The notes under the pieces: model-generated
Told to the model about the DNA's origin: nothing
The model's database searches: none
What the model saw: the letters and a program-made list of their open reading frames with translations, nothing else
Origin: Saprospiraceae bacterium
GTDB lineage: Bacteria; Bacteroidota; Bacteroidia; Chitinophagales; Saprospiraceae
Assembly (NCBI GenBank): GCA_016715105.1
Contig: JADKBO010000027.1
Coordinates: 1-64,000 of the forward strand
Reading direction: 5' to 3'
DNA length: 64,000 bases
Program-made: the position numbers and the translations under genes
Part shown: positions 44,804 to 55,175 of the stretch, piece by piece
How the letters are laid out: each line of letters begins with the position of its first letter
Numbering within the stretch: the first letter of the stretch is position 1

Positions 44804-45661
44804 GAGTGAGATCGTGAGTGTTTTGGATATACTTTCAAAAGACAAAGGAAAAAGCCAGCATCAGGATTTCTTAGGAATCAGGAACAAAAATATTTTAAAG
44901 TCAGAAACTTATACATTTTAACTCCAATGAAATACTTGTCGGTGCTAGCATAAGGAAATTCGAAAAGGAGAATGATAGTCACTCTTGGTCTAAAGTTAAA
45001 ATGTTGATAAAATATAGCTCGTCCGTTATTTTTTCTTGTCTGTTAAAAACAGACGACGAATATTTGCGAACATGGAGCACGAAATTGTAGAAAAATAGAA
45101 TATATCCTAGCTGAAAAGCTTGGTTGGGAGTTAGTTTCTTTGAACCAGAAAGTAATAAAACACCTGTGATTTTTGATGGTCAAATGCAAATCAACACTGA
45201 ACAAGGAAATTTGACCATTTTATAAGGGATGATGCGGAATATCAGAGCATAGCAGAATAACTACAAAACAAACCTATCAAATGGATGGGAGATGATTTAA
45301 TTCAAAATGGTAAATATAAATATTTTAGGCTATTTAATGCCTCTAGCATTTTTAGATCGCAATGCTCTCTACACAAACAAAATTTATAAAACATAGAGCA
45401 AAACATAGAAATCATGAGTATGTCAGCTTATCTTTGGGAATGCGGTTAATTACCTCCCAGGTATAATCCATTTTTATACTTATATATGATTTCTATTCAA
45501 AATATTATATAAATGTATGAAAAAGGTGCTATAGAAGGGGATTACGCACAGAAACTAGATGTGCCTCATTACAAAAAAGTTATTCCAAACAATATGGAAA
45601 AAAATTATAACTCTGATTAAAAACAAAAAACTGGGCGGAGATTTTGAACTATTCAAAATCA
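44804..45661. other. Gene-free or decayed AT-rich stretch
   Basis: No intact gene is found. Short coding-like scraps occur: one at 44957-45089 (FEKENDSHSWSKVKMLIKYS) and a 35-aa frame at 45513-45620 beginning MYEKGAIEGDYAQKLDVPHY. They may be remnants of genes once linked to the DUF6493-like gene. I recognise none of them. Confidence 0.5.
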
Positions 45662-48250
45662 ATGACTAACGAGGAGAGATATTCTACAATTGAAATTTTG
45701 AAAGGAATTGATATTGATAAATATATTGTAAAAAGAGATACATCAAAATTATTTGGGCAAGAAAGGGAGGAGTATTTTCAAAACAGACGAGAATTGGAAA
45801 CTTGTCAAAATTATTTTTTTGTAACCTGTATAAGAAATTTTGATGATTTACGAAAGGTAGAAATTGAAGAAGAATTCTTTACTGAAAATCCTTTTACAAT
45901 TTTATTTCAACTGACAATTTTAAACCTCTTATTGAATTTTATAAACTCTTTCCTCCAAATTATCTGAATAAAGTAATAAAGAGCTTTCCAAAGAAAATTT
46001 TAGAAATTTTAATTTCAAAACACTGTGGAAATGCTACGAGAATAATTGGGTTGATTTCGATGAAGAATTCTTTTTAAGGAGATTACTTATCATTCACATG
46101 TTTGATAGAAGTACGGTTGAAGATGCCAATTTTTTGCTTCATAATATTGAAGCTTTAGAAAAAGTATTTCTTAAGTTTTATAAATACGAAACACCCATTC
46201 TTGACATTTCTAAGTGGGATGCAAGGGAAGGTATTGTGTGTAAAAAGGTATACGAATTTTGGACTGAAGTCATTGTTATCTTGCAAGAACGTGGATATAT
46301 CTTTGATAGATCGATCATTACTAACCTTTTTGAATCATTATTAAATAATTGGAAAAGACCACATTTAGATTGGCATGTTAGATTATTAGAATTATTTCAA
46401 CCCACCAAAGAAGAATTAATTACAAACCAATCAACACTGATATCAATATTGGGTACAGGGCAACCCAGTTTAATCAACTTTGTTATTTTAAAGATAAAAG
46501 TTATTTATCAAGACAAGAATTTTGACACTTTAACATTTATGGATAATGTCCCAATAATATTTTCTAACAATAAAATTACTAAATCGCTTTTTGTTGTATT
46601 AGAAATTATAGAGCACCTTTAGCTAAATCTGTTAAAGTAAGTGTAGAATTCAGAGAACTACTGTGTTTGCTTTTTATTCAAACTGATACAAAGATACAGG
46701 AGAAAGTTGCCAAAATTTTAGTTCAATATTTTAATGATATACAATTGCATACAATTGTATTTCCGTATTCACAAAATTTAAAACAAATTGCAAAGGATAT
46801 TCTAAAAATAAAACATAATATTTCTGAAGATTTAGGAAATACGATTTCTATAAATAAAGTAATAAGAGAAATTATCCCACTTAGAACCTGGGATGAACTT
46901 CTTTTACATATTGGGACTTGTATCAGAACAAAGTCTGCCAAAGATATCGAGATATTTTTTGAAAGTATCATTCAACTTCAAGCATTGATTCCACCAGACT
47001 ATGAAAAGCAAATAAAGCCATATACTAAGAACCTCTTTGGAAAGTACTATGAAAGTGATACACTAACAGCATTTATTTTTTTCCTTCATAGTTGGATAGC
47101 AGAAAGTACAGATGAATTTTTAAAAATGGAATTTAAATATCTTCCATTCTTGGGAAAGAAAGCTCAAATAACCTATCTCAAATTAAAAGGAAAAAGTGTA
47201 TTACCATTTCTCTCCACCCCAACTCATGAACCATTTTACGTTCATCCCAAAATTTTATTGGAAAGAGTATTGCAACACGAGAAAAATAATGAAACTATTG
47301 ATTTAGAAGATTTAATCGTGGCTTGTAATAGAATAATTGTCTCAGAATTGAAAAACGATTTCAGTAAATCACTAAAACAAATAAAGGGTGAGTACTCTAA
47401 TGCATTATGTTATTTGTTTGGAGTTTCTGACCAAATTAACTTTACAAACGACACATTACCTCTTTGGACTCAAATTAGTAGAATTAAATATCCAAATGGA
47501 ATATTTACAATATTTGAAAAATCAAAAGCCTCAAACTATCCTAGTGTGGTTAATCCCTTCCAAATCAGGTTTGAAATTGAAAAAAATATAACTTATAATG
47601 GCATTTATAAACTGATTCTGGATGACAATTGGAATTATTATTGGTACAATAATAATAAACCAATTCGACACGAGACGATATTTTACAATACTGCTTCAGC
47701 AGATAAAGCGAGTAGAATCGATATTGACAACCAAATGTCTTTAAACCCCAATTATATAGATACATTACTTTGCAGATATATACCGGATACTTCTTCAGGG
47801 AATGAAGTTGCTGGATTTGAAGAATGTTTATATCCAATGAAATTTATCCTAGAGAACCAAATCAGTATAAATCATAGTGGTTGGCTGTATGTGGCGGTTT
47901 GTTTGCTTTTCGAGAAGAAAATATCACGTGACCTTGCATCCGAATATATTCATTTATCAATTTCAAGAAATGAAAATTTGGATATTTTAGCAGAAATGTT
48001 AGGCACGCTAATAAATGAACGATATGCACCAGTAAACAGACTTATCGAATATTTTGACAAGCCAACTAATATAAAAGAAATTAAACTCTTTCAATTTGAT
48101 GTTTTAGCAAATTGTATAAGAAATTTTGATATGAAAAATCTGCCGATTAACAGTAAAAAGATTCTCCAATATTACAAAGAATTTCAAGTTGCTTTAGACA
48201 TGGAAAACACAAATGAAATTATGGAAAAACTGTTAGAATTTAATAATTAA
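45662..48250 (+). pseudogene. DUF6493-like large helical protein, frameshifted
   Basis: One coding region of about 860 aa from ATG 45662 to the stop at 48248. Reading is interrupted at three places where restoring one base in a homopolymer joins the frames: TTTT near 45892, AAAA near 45998 and TTT near 46613. The joined protein is rich in leucine, begins MTNEERYSTIEILKGIDI and has HEAT-like repeats. Its length and its pairing with a SWIM zinc-finger gene suggest the DUF6493 family; the family name is tentative. All breaks may be sequencing errors. Confidence 0.65.
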
Positions 48251-49594
48251 TGGAAACTGAATTCGCTTACCAATATAAAAATCCTTCGCATTTTTATCAA
48301 GTCGGCAATGAAAAATATTTTCATTTGCTCATAATACTGAAATTGAAGAAGAAAACGATAAGGCTTGTTTTTTTCTTTTGGGAAAATAATTAATTCTTAC
48401 TTAGCAGCAAGATGTTTAAGTGTTTTAGGCAATACAGTTAGTTCTCACTTTGCATTAACTCCTGGTCAAATAGCAAAATTAAAAGACCCTATAGTTTCGG
48501 TTGGGGCAGGTGAAATCCATTTTGAAGCATTTTCTTCTTGTAATAGTGTATACACAAGAGTTAAAATATTAGGCAATGGAATCGATGGAGAATTTTTGCA
48601 TTCAGGTGCCACGAATATAGATTTTAACAACCAAACGATACGTGCATTTAACAATGTGCTGCAAACTGAAAAATTGATACTCGGAGTAGGCAACAAAGAA
48701 GTTCATTTTGTTACTGATAAGCAAAAAATGCTAGAGAAGAAAGTAACACTATCTAACAGATGGATTAAAGGTTTAGGCAATGTTCAAGTTTACTTATCAG
48801 AAATGGAACTTGCTCATAGACTAAGTAAATTTGAAGCATTACAATTATTTAGAACCCTTCCAAATACTCCAACAAATTCAGAATATTATCTTTCAAAGTC
48901 TGGTTCTAATTATGTTTTTTCTCCTGTAGAAAAAACCGCAAGTATAAAAATTGGAGGTATTCACAGGCTCAATTTGATGCAAAGACTTATTATTTCAATA
49001 GATAGTTTGCACATATATAAACATGAAAATCAGCAAAGCTTTGCCATAATTTTAATATTCAAAGAAATTCAAATGACTTATCTGTTTTCAAATAGCATCT
49101 ATCGTGGATTTTCGGGCGAAGGAAAACTATTAGAAAGTTTAACGGACTCAGTTACATCTATCTTGATAAATGAAGTGAACAATTTATTTAAAACAAATGA
49201 AGTCTTCAATCCAACATTGCTTTCAATCGAAAATGGGATAGACCCAAACAAAATGAATAATTTTCAATCCCATTTATCTGGAATTGGCTTACTCGGGTTT
49301 AACTTATTTGACAACAACTATTTTTATAGAAAACTTCCTTTCAAACTTGAAAGACTTATAAGTTTTAATCCCAGATTAAAAAATGCTCAAAAAATTGTTG
49401 CAAATGATGAAATTATAATTTTAGAAAAAATGAAAAACTTTGTTAAAGCCAGTGTAAAAGGTACATCAGATATTTACCATACCGTCATTAAAATGAATGA
49501 ATCCTTCCAGTGCACGTGTAATTGGTTTACAACAAATGAGAACAATAGAGGGGTTTGCAAACACATATTAGCATTGACAATGATTATCGATTAA
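48251..49594 (+). pseudogene. SWIM zinc-finger protein, frameshifted near start
   Basis: The gene begins METEFAYQYKNPSHFYQ at 48251, immediately after the DUF6493-like stop. Two breaks in T-runs (near 48315 and 48368) separate this start from the long 409-aa frame, which reads in-frame from about 48365 (FGKIINSYLAARCLSVLGNT). The C-terminus holds a SWIM motif, CTCNWFTTNENNRGVCKH, that is CxC, 12 residues, CxH, a zinc-binding fold for DNA or protein contact. It is probably part of the same unit as the preceding gene. Confidence 0.78.
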
Positions 49595-49943
49595 AATCTC
49601 AAAACTCATATTCCTAGTTTTATCCCCGCACGCATTAAAGTTATTTGTTATGTATCTTTTTCCTTTTTCCTTTTTCCTTATTATTCAAATCCATTTCCTA
49701 AGAAGATACACCAGTAACAATTTCATCATTTACTCCTTCACCTCTTTTGGGATATTCTCCAAATTAAGCCCAACATTCATTTCTTTGAAATTTTAATATA
49801 TGTTTTGTCCACCAAAATTAACCAATAAATATAAACCCAAGGGTTTTGCGCGTTTGCGCGAAATGAGGAAGGAATATTTGAGCAAGTGGATGATTAGGTA
49901 TTGATCATCCAAAGAGGGCTATAAAACTGCAGTGCTTCTATTT
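49595..49943. other. Spacer without recognisable gene
   Basis: The 349 bp between converging genes contain TTTTTCC runs (49650-49680) and GCGCGTTTGCGCG near 49848. I see no coding potential or terminator of clear strength. Confidence 0.5.
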
Positions 49944-50623
49944 TCACTCCCCCAACTTCCTCAATCTCCTAATAGCCACCAAATGCCCAAACAACACAGT
50001 CGGCACAACAACCGACGGCAATAAATTAAATGGAAAATACAAAACAGCGATATTGGGTTGGTCAAATGATATCTTCTGAAAGGGTGATGGGAATGCGAAA
50101 ATGGCGGTGACGACCACATTGATGAGCAACAAAGGCAACGGATGTTCCAGACTAGCAAAAGCTTTGTATTGGCCTTGCCTGCGCGGAATCCCAAGTAGCC
50201 CACAATTGGCGCCGTGATACCGGAAAACAAATCAAAATTGGTGCCTTCGTAGGTCATGTAAACCGAAACCATACCTTGGTGGAATAATAGAACTAATACT
50301 ATTTCTACAGGGATGCGGATGGTATGGAAATAGGTCAGTGTTTGGAGATTTATTTGATCGATGAATAAACGGCCTTTGGCAGTCAAAAACATGGCGGCGA
50401 TCATCAATAAGGTAGGAAAAACGCCCAACAAGATCAGTCTCGGAGGCATGGCTTGGGTGTTTTGGAAAATTCCGCTGATCCCAAGTATGGATTGCAAAAT
50501 CGTCCAAACAATGGCGATGATCAAATAAGTTTTGGACTTGGTTGCCCAATAAAACCAGAAGATGGTGGCCATGACGGTCAATACAAATAAAAGTGGAATA
50601 TAAATTGGTAGTTGGTCCATCAT
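49944..50623 (-). pseudogene. Multi-spanning membrane protein, frameshifted
   Basis: The N-terminal 160 aa (MMDQLPIYIPLLFVLTV to ITAPIVGYLG) form four to five membrane helices. The C-terminal part continues in a different frame (QGQYKAFASLEHPLPLLLIN through LVAIRRLRKLGE). Restoring one base near 50190 joins them to one protein of about 226 aa. No family is recognised. The break may be an error, as elsewhere in this half. Confidence 0.7.
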
Positions 50624-50814
50624 TTATCCGAATATTTTGAAGATAATACACCTGATTTTAGCTCCGTTTTGTGCTTAAAAACATGTGCGAATCAAAGGTA
50701 GTATTTTCCGGAATATGTTTTTATCCTATCCTCTAGCCTTATTGCCGTCTGATGTAAAAACTTTTCATCCTGAAATCACTAAAAACAGTATTGTGCGAAA
50801 GCCCTTTTTATTTA

Positions 50815-51060
50815 TTAGATATATATTAATTTCTCATTGCTACTGCCCAATTCCAAATCATTAAAGATGAGGTAATTTGTGACAAATAGCATTTCCAAGT
50901 CATGGCTGTGCTCTAAAGATCTTCCTCTTATTTTCTGATTATGGAAAATGTCATAAAATTTCAGCTTTTCAAACAAAGACCTATTGCGAGCCGTTCCAAC
51001 TTTTGATTGCCTTTGAAGGAAACCTTTCTTTTGATTTTCATTTTTTTTATTCAGTGCCAT
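50815..51060 (-). CDS. Doubtful small basic protein
   Basis: An 81-aa frame beginning MALNKKNENQKKGFLQRQ, divergent from the catalase gene. It has no recognised relative, and its codon use is unremarkable; it could be spurious. The region from 50624 to 51133 otherwise holds no gene. Confidence 0.25.
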   Translation of the reverse strand: MALNKKNENQKKGFLQRQSKVGTARNRSLFEKLKFYDIFHNQKIRGRSLEHSHDLEMLFVTNYLIFNDLELGSSNEKLIYI

Positions 51061-51133
51061 TTTGGATCTAAAAACCATACTCAAAGCCAATCCAAACAAA
51101 ATTGATTATTGTTCACACAAATAATATAGACTT

Positions 51134-53278
51134 ATGGAAGATAAGAAGAATTCTCCAAAAATGAAAAATTCAACCAAGCAAGAGCAGCTTGAAACATTCA
51201 AAAAAGACTCAAGCGGAAAACCACTTACAACCAATCAAGGACTCAAGGTAAACGATACCAATAATTCACTGAAAAGTGGTGAGCGTGGTTCTACCCTTTT
51301 GGAAGACTTCCTGCTCAGAGAAAAGATAACCAATTTTGATCATGAACGAATTCCAGAAAGAATTGTACATGCCAGGGGAAGTGGCGCGCATGGAGTATTT
51401 AAATTATATGAGGCCATACCTGAATTTACCAAAGCAGGCATCTTCAATGATACGTCGAGAGAAACCTCTGTTTTTGTGAGATTTTCTACGGTGGCAGGAT
51501 CCAAAGGTTCGCCTGATCTGGCAAGGGATGTGAGGGGATTTGCTGTGAAGTTCTATACGCAGGAGGGAACCTGGGATTTAGTTGGCAATAATATGCCGAT
51601 TTTCTTCATTCAGGACGCAATGAAATTTCCCGACCTCATCCACTCCGTAAAGCCGGAGCCAAATAAAGAAATTCCTCAGGCAGCATCTGCGCACGATACT
51701 TTTTATGATTTTGTTTCACATACAACAGAAACGCTGCATAATCATATTTGGGCAATGAGTGATCGTGCAATTCCCCGAAGTTTGAGGATGATGGAAGGAT
51801 TTGGTATCCACACTTTCAGATTGATCAATGACAAAGGCGTTTCACATTTTGTAAAATTTCATTGGAAACCTTTGCTTGGTGTTCACTCAGTAACGTGGGA
51901 TGAAGCAGTAAAAATAAATGGCGCGGATGCTGATTTTCACCGCAGAGATCTTTGGGATGCCATCGAAGAAGGCCACTACCCGCAATGGGAACTTGGTTTG
52001 CAGATTATTCCTGAAGCAGACGAACACAAATTTGATTTTGACATTCTGGATCCTACAAAATTGATTCCTGAGGAAACTGTACCCGTGAAAATAGTTGGGA
52101 AAATGACGCTCAACAGAAATCCGGATAACTTTTTTGCAGAAACGGAGCAAGTGGCATTTTTACCAGGTCACATAGTACCTGGACTTGACTTTTCCAATGA
52201 TCCCCTGTTGCAAGGAAGATTGTTTTCCTATCGTGACACTCAACTTTCCAGATTGGGAAGTCCCAATTTTCATCTCATACCCATCAACCGACCTGTCGTG
52301 GAAACCCACAACAATCAGAGAGATGGCCACATGCAGATGGATATTCCAAAAGGAAATACCGCATATTTTCCGAATACAATGGGCGGTGGTTGTCCACATT
52401 TGAGCAAAATGGCAGAAGGTGCTTTTCATTCCTATGAAGAAAGGATTGATGCAAGAAAAATAAGCAGTCGCAGTGAAAGTTTCAGCGATCATTTTTCTCA
52501 ACCGGCTTTGTTTTACAGAAGTCTGGCAGAATGGGAACAAGCCCATGTCGCCGATGCTTATTCATTTGAATTGGGCAAGTGTATGCAAAATCCTATAAAG
52601 GAAAGAATGTTGTGGCTCATCAGTCAAATTGATGAAACACTGGCAAATAAAGTTGCAAAAAATCTCGGAATGAAGATTCCATCGAAAATTGAGCAACCCA
52701 TCAATCAGGCAATTGGTGCAGATGCAGATGTCGAAAAACATCAACCCGGAAAAAAGAAAATTTATCTGGAAAAATCCAAGCCGTTAAGCCAGGCAAATAC
52801 GTTGTTTGACAGTATCGAAACAAGAAAAATTGCCGTTCTCGCAGCAGATGGATTTAGCATGAGTGATTTTAAAAAGATGAAAGATGCGTTGACAAAAGCC
52901 GGCGCAAAATTGGTGTTGATTGCTCCTGCAAGCGGAAATTACTTGTGATGAAGGCATGGCTCATGCCGTTGATGCATCCATTGCAACTACTGAAAGTGTG
53001 CTTTTACGATGCTGTTTACATTCCAGAGTGGAAAGAAATCAGTTGAAGCCTTGATGAAAAATGCAAAATTCACCAAGTTTATTAACGAAGCTTTCAAACA
53101 TTGCAAGGCCATTGCTGCAGACAATGAAGGAGAAAATATTATAGACAATACTTTTGCCAAAGATCATAAAAAAGACAAGGCAATGATTATCAATGGCAAA
53201 GCTTCAGATTTTAAAGGTGCTATTGCGAATCATCGTAATTGGGATAGAATGAAAGTGGCTGAAGGGGTGGCCGTTTAA
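51134..53278 (+). pseudogene. katE: Large-subunit catalase (HPII/KatE), frameshifted C-terminus
   Basis: The first 604 aa are a complete heme catalase: RIPERIVHARGSGAHGVF (distal His), VRFSTVAGSKGSPDLARD, and proximal Tyr in GRLFSYRDTQLSRLG, preceded by a 70-aa N-terminal extension. From residue 560 the C-terminal flavodoxin/GATase-like domain of HPII-type catalases begins (IAVLAADGFSMSDFKKMKDA) but the frame ends early. Its remainder continues (DEGMAHAVDASIATTESVL, then KKSVEALMKNAKFTKFINEA) after three one-base breaks near 52942, 53003 and 53022. The catalytic core is intact, so some activity is likely even if the breaks are real. Confidence 0.88.
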
Positions 53279-53374
53279 TTCATAAATAACATATTGAAAT
53301 AAATACAAGTCCAACTCTATTTAGGGTTGGATTTGTCTTTCCAGCATAGAGCGATCAAAAAATAGCTTCCTGTT

Positions 53375-54481
53375 TTAATTAGTCCAAGGCTCTTTTTTAG
53401 ACGCATTCACAAATTTTTGTCCATCATAAATGCTTATGCCCTGCCAAGTGCCGAACCAAAGTTGCCCCTTGTGATCTTCCATAATACTTTGTACGCCATT
53501 GGTCGTCAAACCGTTTTCAGTAGTAAAGTTTGTGAAATGAGTACCGTCATATCGATAGACGCCATGGTGCTCAGCCGAAAACCAAATGTTTCCTTTTTGA
53601 TCTTCACAGAAATTATAAGTTTCTAAACCATCAATTATTCCATCTTTTGTAAAGTTGGTGTATGTTTTACCATCAAATTTACTGACCCCACCATTAAAAG
53701 TTCCAATCCAAATATTTCCCTTTTTGTCTGCTAAAACATCTGCAACTTGGTTGTCGGTAAGTCCATTTTTATTGGTTAAATGATTGAAGACTCCTTGCTT
53801 GTAAGTGAAAATGCCATTTCCATCAGTCACCAGCCACATTTTACCGTTACGGTCTTCCAAGATTTTTATTACCAATTTGTCTGATAACATGTGTTGGGGA
53901 TTTTCGACGCTTGATTCCGGTAGTAAAAATGGCGTAAATTTTTTGCCGTCAAAATGACTCAGCCCACCGATTGATCCAACCCAAATGAGGCCTTGTGAAT
54001 CAATGAATAATCCCCAAATTTCTTCATGTTGCAGACCCAGGGATGTCGAGAAAACGGTAAACTTTACTCCATCATATTTTACAAGTCCAGAAGACGTTCC
54101 AAACCAAATATTGCCCATTTTATCTTCCACAATTGCCCTTACTGATACGCCCATATCATTTTGAACAATCGGCATTTGCTCTAGGTATTGCCCATTGTAT
54201 CTGATTATTCCATTTGTGTTCGTCCCAAACCAATAATTGCCTTTATGGTCTTGATGCATTGAGCGCACAAATTCTGTCACCATTCCATTTAAATTGGTGT
54301 GGATTTGCGGGAAAGTCGTTTTTTGGTTGAATATATAAGGTTGGGGTAAAAATCCAGGTTTAGTTTGGTCGCTACTGGATTGTCCAATCACTGGTGTGAT
54401 AAAGGAAACCATTGTAATGCCCAAAAGAATCAAAAGGAAAGTTTTCCGCCAACAATTTATTTTGTTTTGAATGTTTGACAC
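53375..54481 (-). CDS. Two-component-regulator propeller protein
   Basis: The product is 368 aa with a signal-like helix at the N-terminus (LLILLGITMVSFITPVIG). About six to seven Reg_prop blades follow, seen as repeated EDxxGNIWFGT-type units: HQDHKGNYWFGTNTNG, EDKMGNIWFGTSSGLVKYDG, DKKGNIWIGTFNGGVSKFDG, EDHKGQLWFGTWQG. These seven-bladed sensors occur in hybrid two-component systems of Bacteroidota, but here the histidine kinase part is missing, so it is either a stand-alone sensor or a lost kinase. Confidence 0.85.
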   Translation of the reverse strand: MSNIQNKINCWRKTFLLILLGITMVSFITPVIGQSSSDQTKPGFLPQPYIFNQKTTFPQIHTNLNGMVTEFVRSMHQDHKGNYWFGTNTNGIIRYNGQYLEQMPIVQNDMGVSVRAIVEDKMGNIWFGTSSGLVKYDGVKFTVFSTSLGLQHEEIWGLFIDSQGLIWVGSIGGLSHFDGKKFTPFLLPESSVENPQHMLSDKLVIKILEDRNGKMWLVTDGNGIFTYKQGVFNHLTNKNGLTDNQVADVLADKKGNIWIGTFNGGVSKFDGKTYTNFTKDGIIDGLETYNFCEDQKGNIWFSAEHHGVYRYDGTHFTNFTTENGLTTNGVQSIMEDHKGQLWFGTWQGISIYDGQKFVNASKKEPWTN

Positions 54482-54555
54482 TGTTTAGGTTTTTGAAATG
54501 GGTGTTAATTTACTATTTATTTGAATTTCAGAGGGTGCTGGCCTGCTAGATAAAA

Positions 54556-54693
54556 TTAATTTAACCATTGTTTTATTTCGACATCCAACTCTTCTTCAGA
54601 GATAGTTAAATCTTTGCTAGACTCTATTTTCCGTTTTTCAAGCTTATCAATCAAGTACAGCTTTTCAATAAGGTCTTCCATTTTAGTGATCAT
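54556..54693 (-). CDS. Tiny acidic-helical protein (45 aa)
   Basis: A 45-codon frame starting MITKMEDLIEKLYLID and ending EELDVEIKQWLN; an internal ATG at 54681 (MEDLIEKL) is an alternative. It is helical and charged. No family is assigned; it lies directly downstream of a second tiny frame in the same direction. Confidence 0.5.
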   Translation of the reverse strand: MITKMEDLIEKLYLIDKLEKRKIESSKDLTISEEELDVEIKQWLN

Positions 54694-54727
54694 AATTTCG
54701 TCTTTAAAGATAAATGTAATTTTTATG

Positions 54728-54871
54728 CTATTGTTCTTTATTAACAGTTAAGTCTGTTGTTTTTTCACTCGCAAGCTTTTCTAATAGATTTTTATCTTCT
54801 ACCGTTATTTTATCATAATACTTTATAATATCTATATACCCATCCCGAGGAGCCTGGTCAAGAATTGTCAT
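54728..54871 (-). CDS. Tiny protein (47 aa)
   Basis: A 47-codon frame starting MTILDQAPRDGYIDIIKYYD and ending LASEKTTDLTVNKEQ. It precedes the 45-aa frame by 34 bp on the same strand. The pair may be a small operon or an addiction-type unit; nothing in the sequence proves this. The remaining spacer to 55175 shows no other gene. Confidence 0.45.
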   Translation of the reverse strand: MTILDQAPRDGYIDIIKYYDKITVEDKNLLEKLASEKTTDLTVNKEQ

Positions 54872-55175
54872 TGTTTTTTTTTCAAATATACTTATCAAAA
54901 ACCAAAGATGTTAGGATATAATTCCCATTTCAATAAATTTATATTTTGCGCTTTTCCTTTTGTTAAAGCTTCCAAAACAGTCTAGATTAAACTTTAATCT
55001 CCCCACTTTTTGTCTTAATTTATTGTTAACCCCAAGGCTTTTATAGCCGTTTTGCAGCGTTTTCATTTTGCAATTCAAATATTTTCTCTACTTTAGGCAA
55101 TCGATTGTTTTGAGTCTCTAATTGATTAAAAAACAGTCCAGATTTCTTTTAAAATTCTTACAAAAGCTACATACA

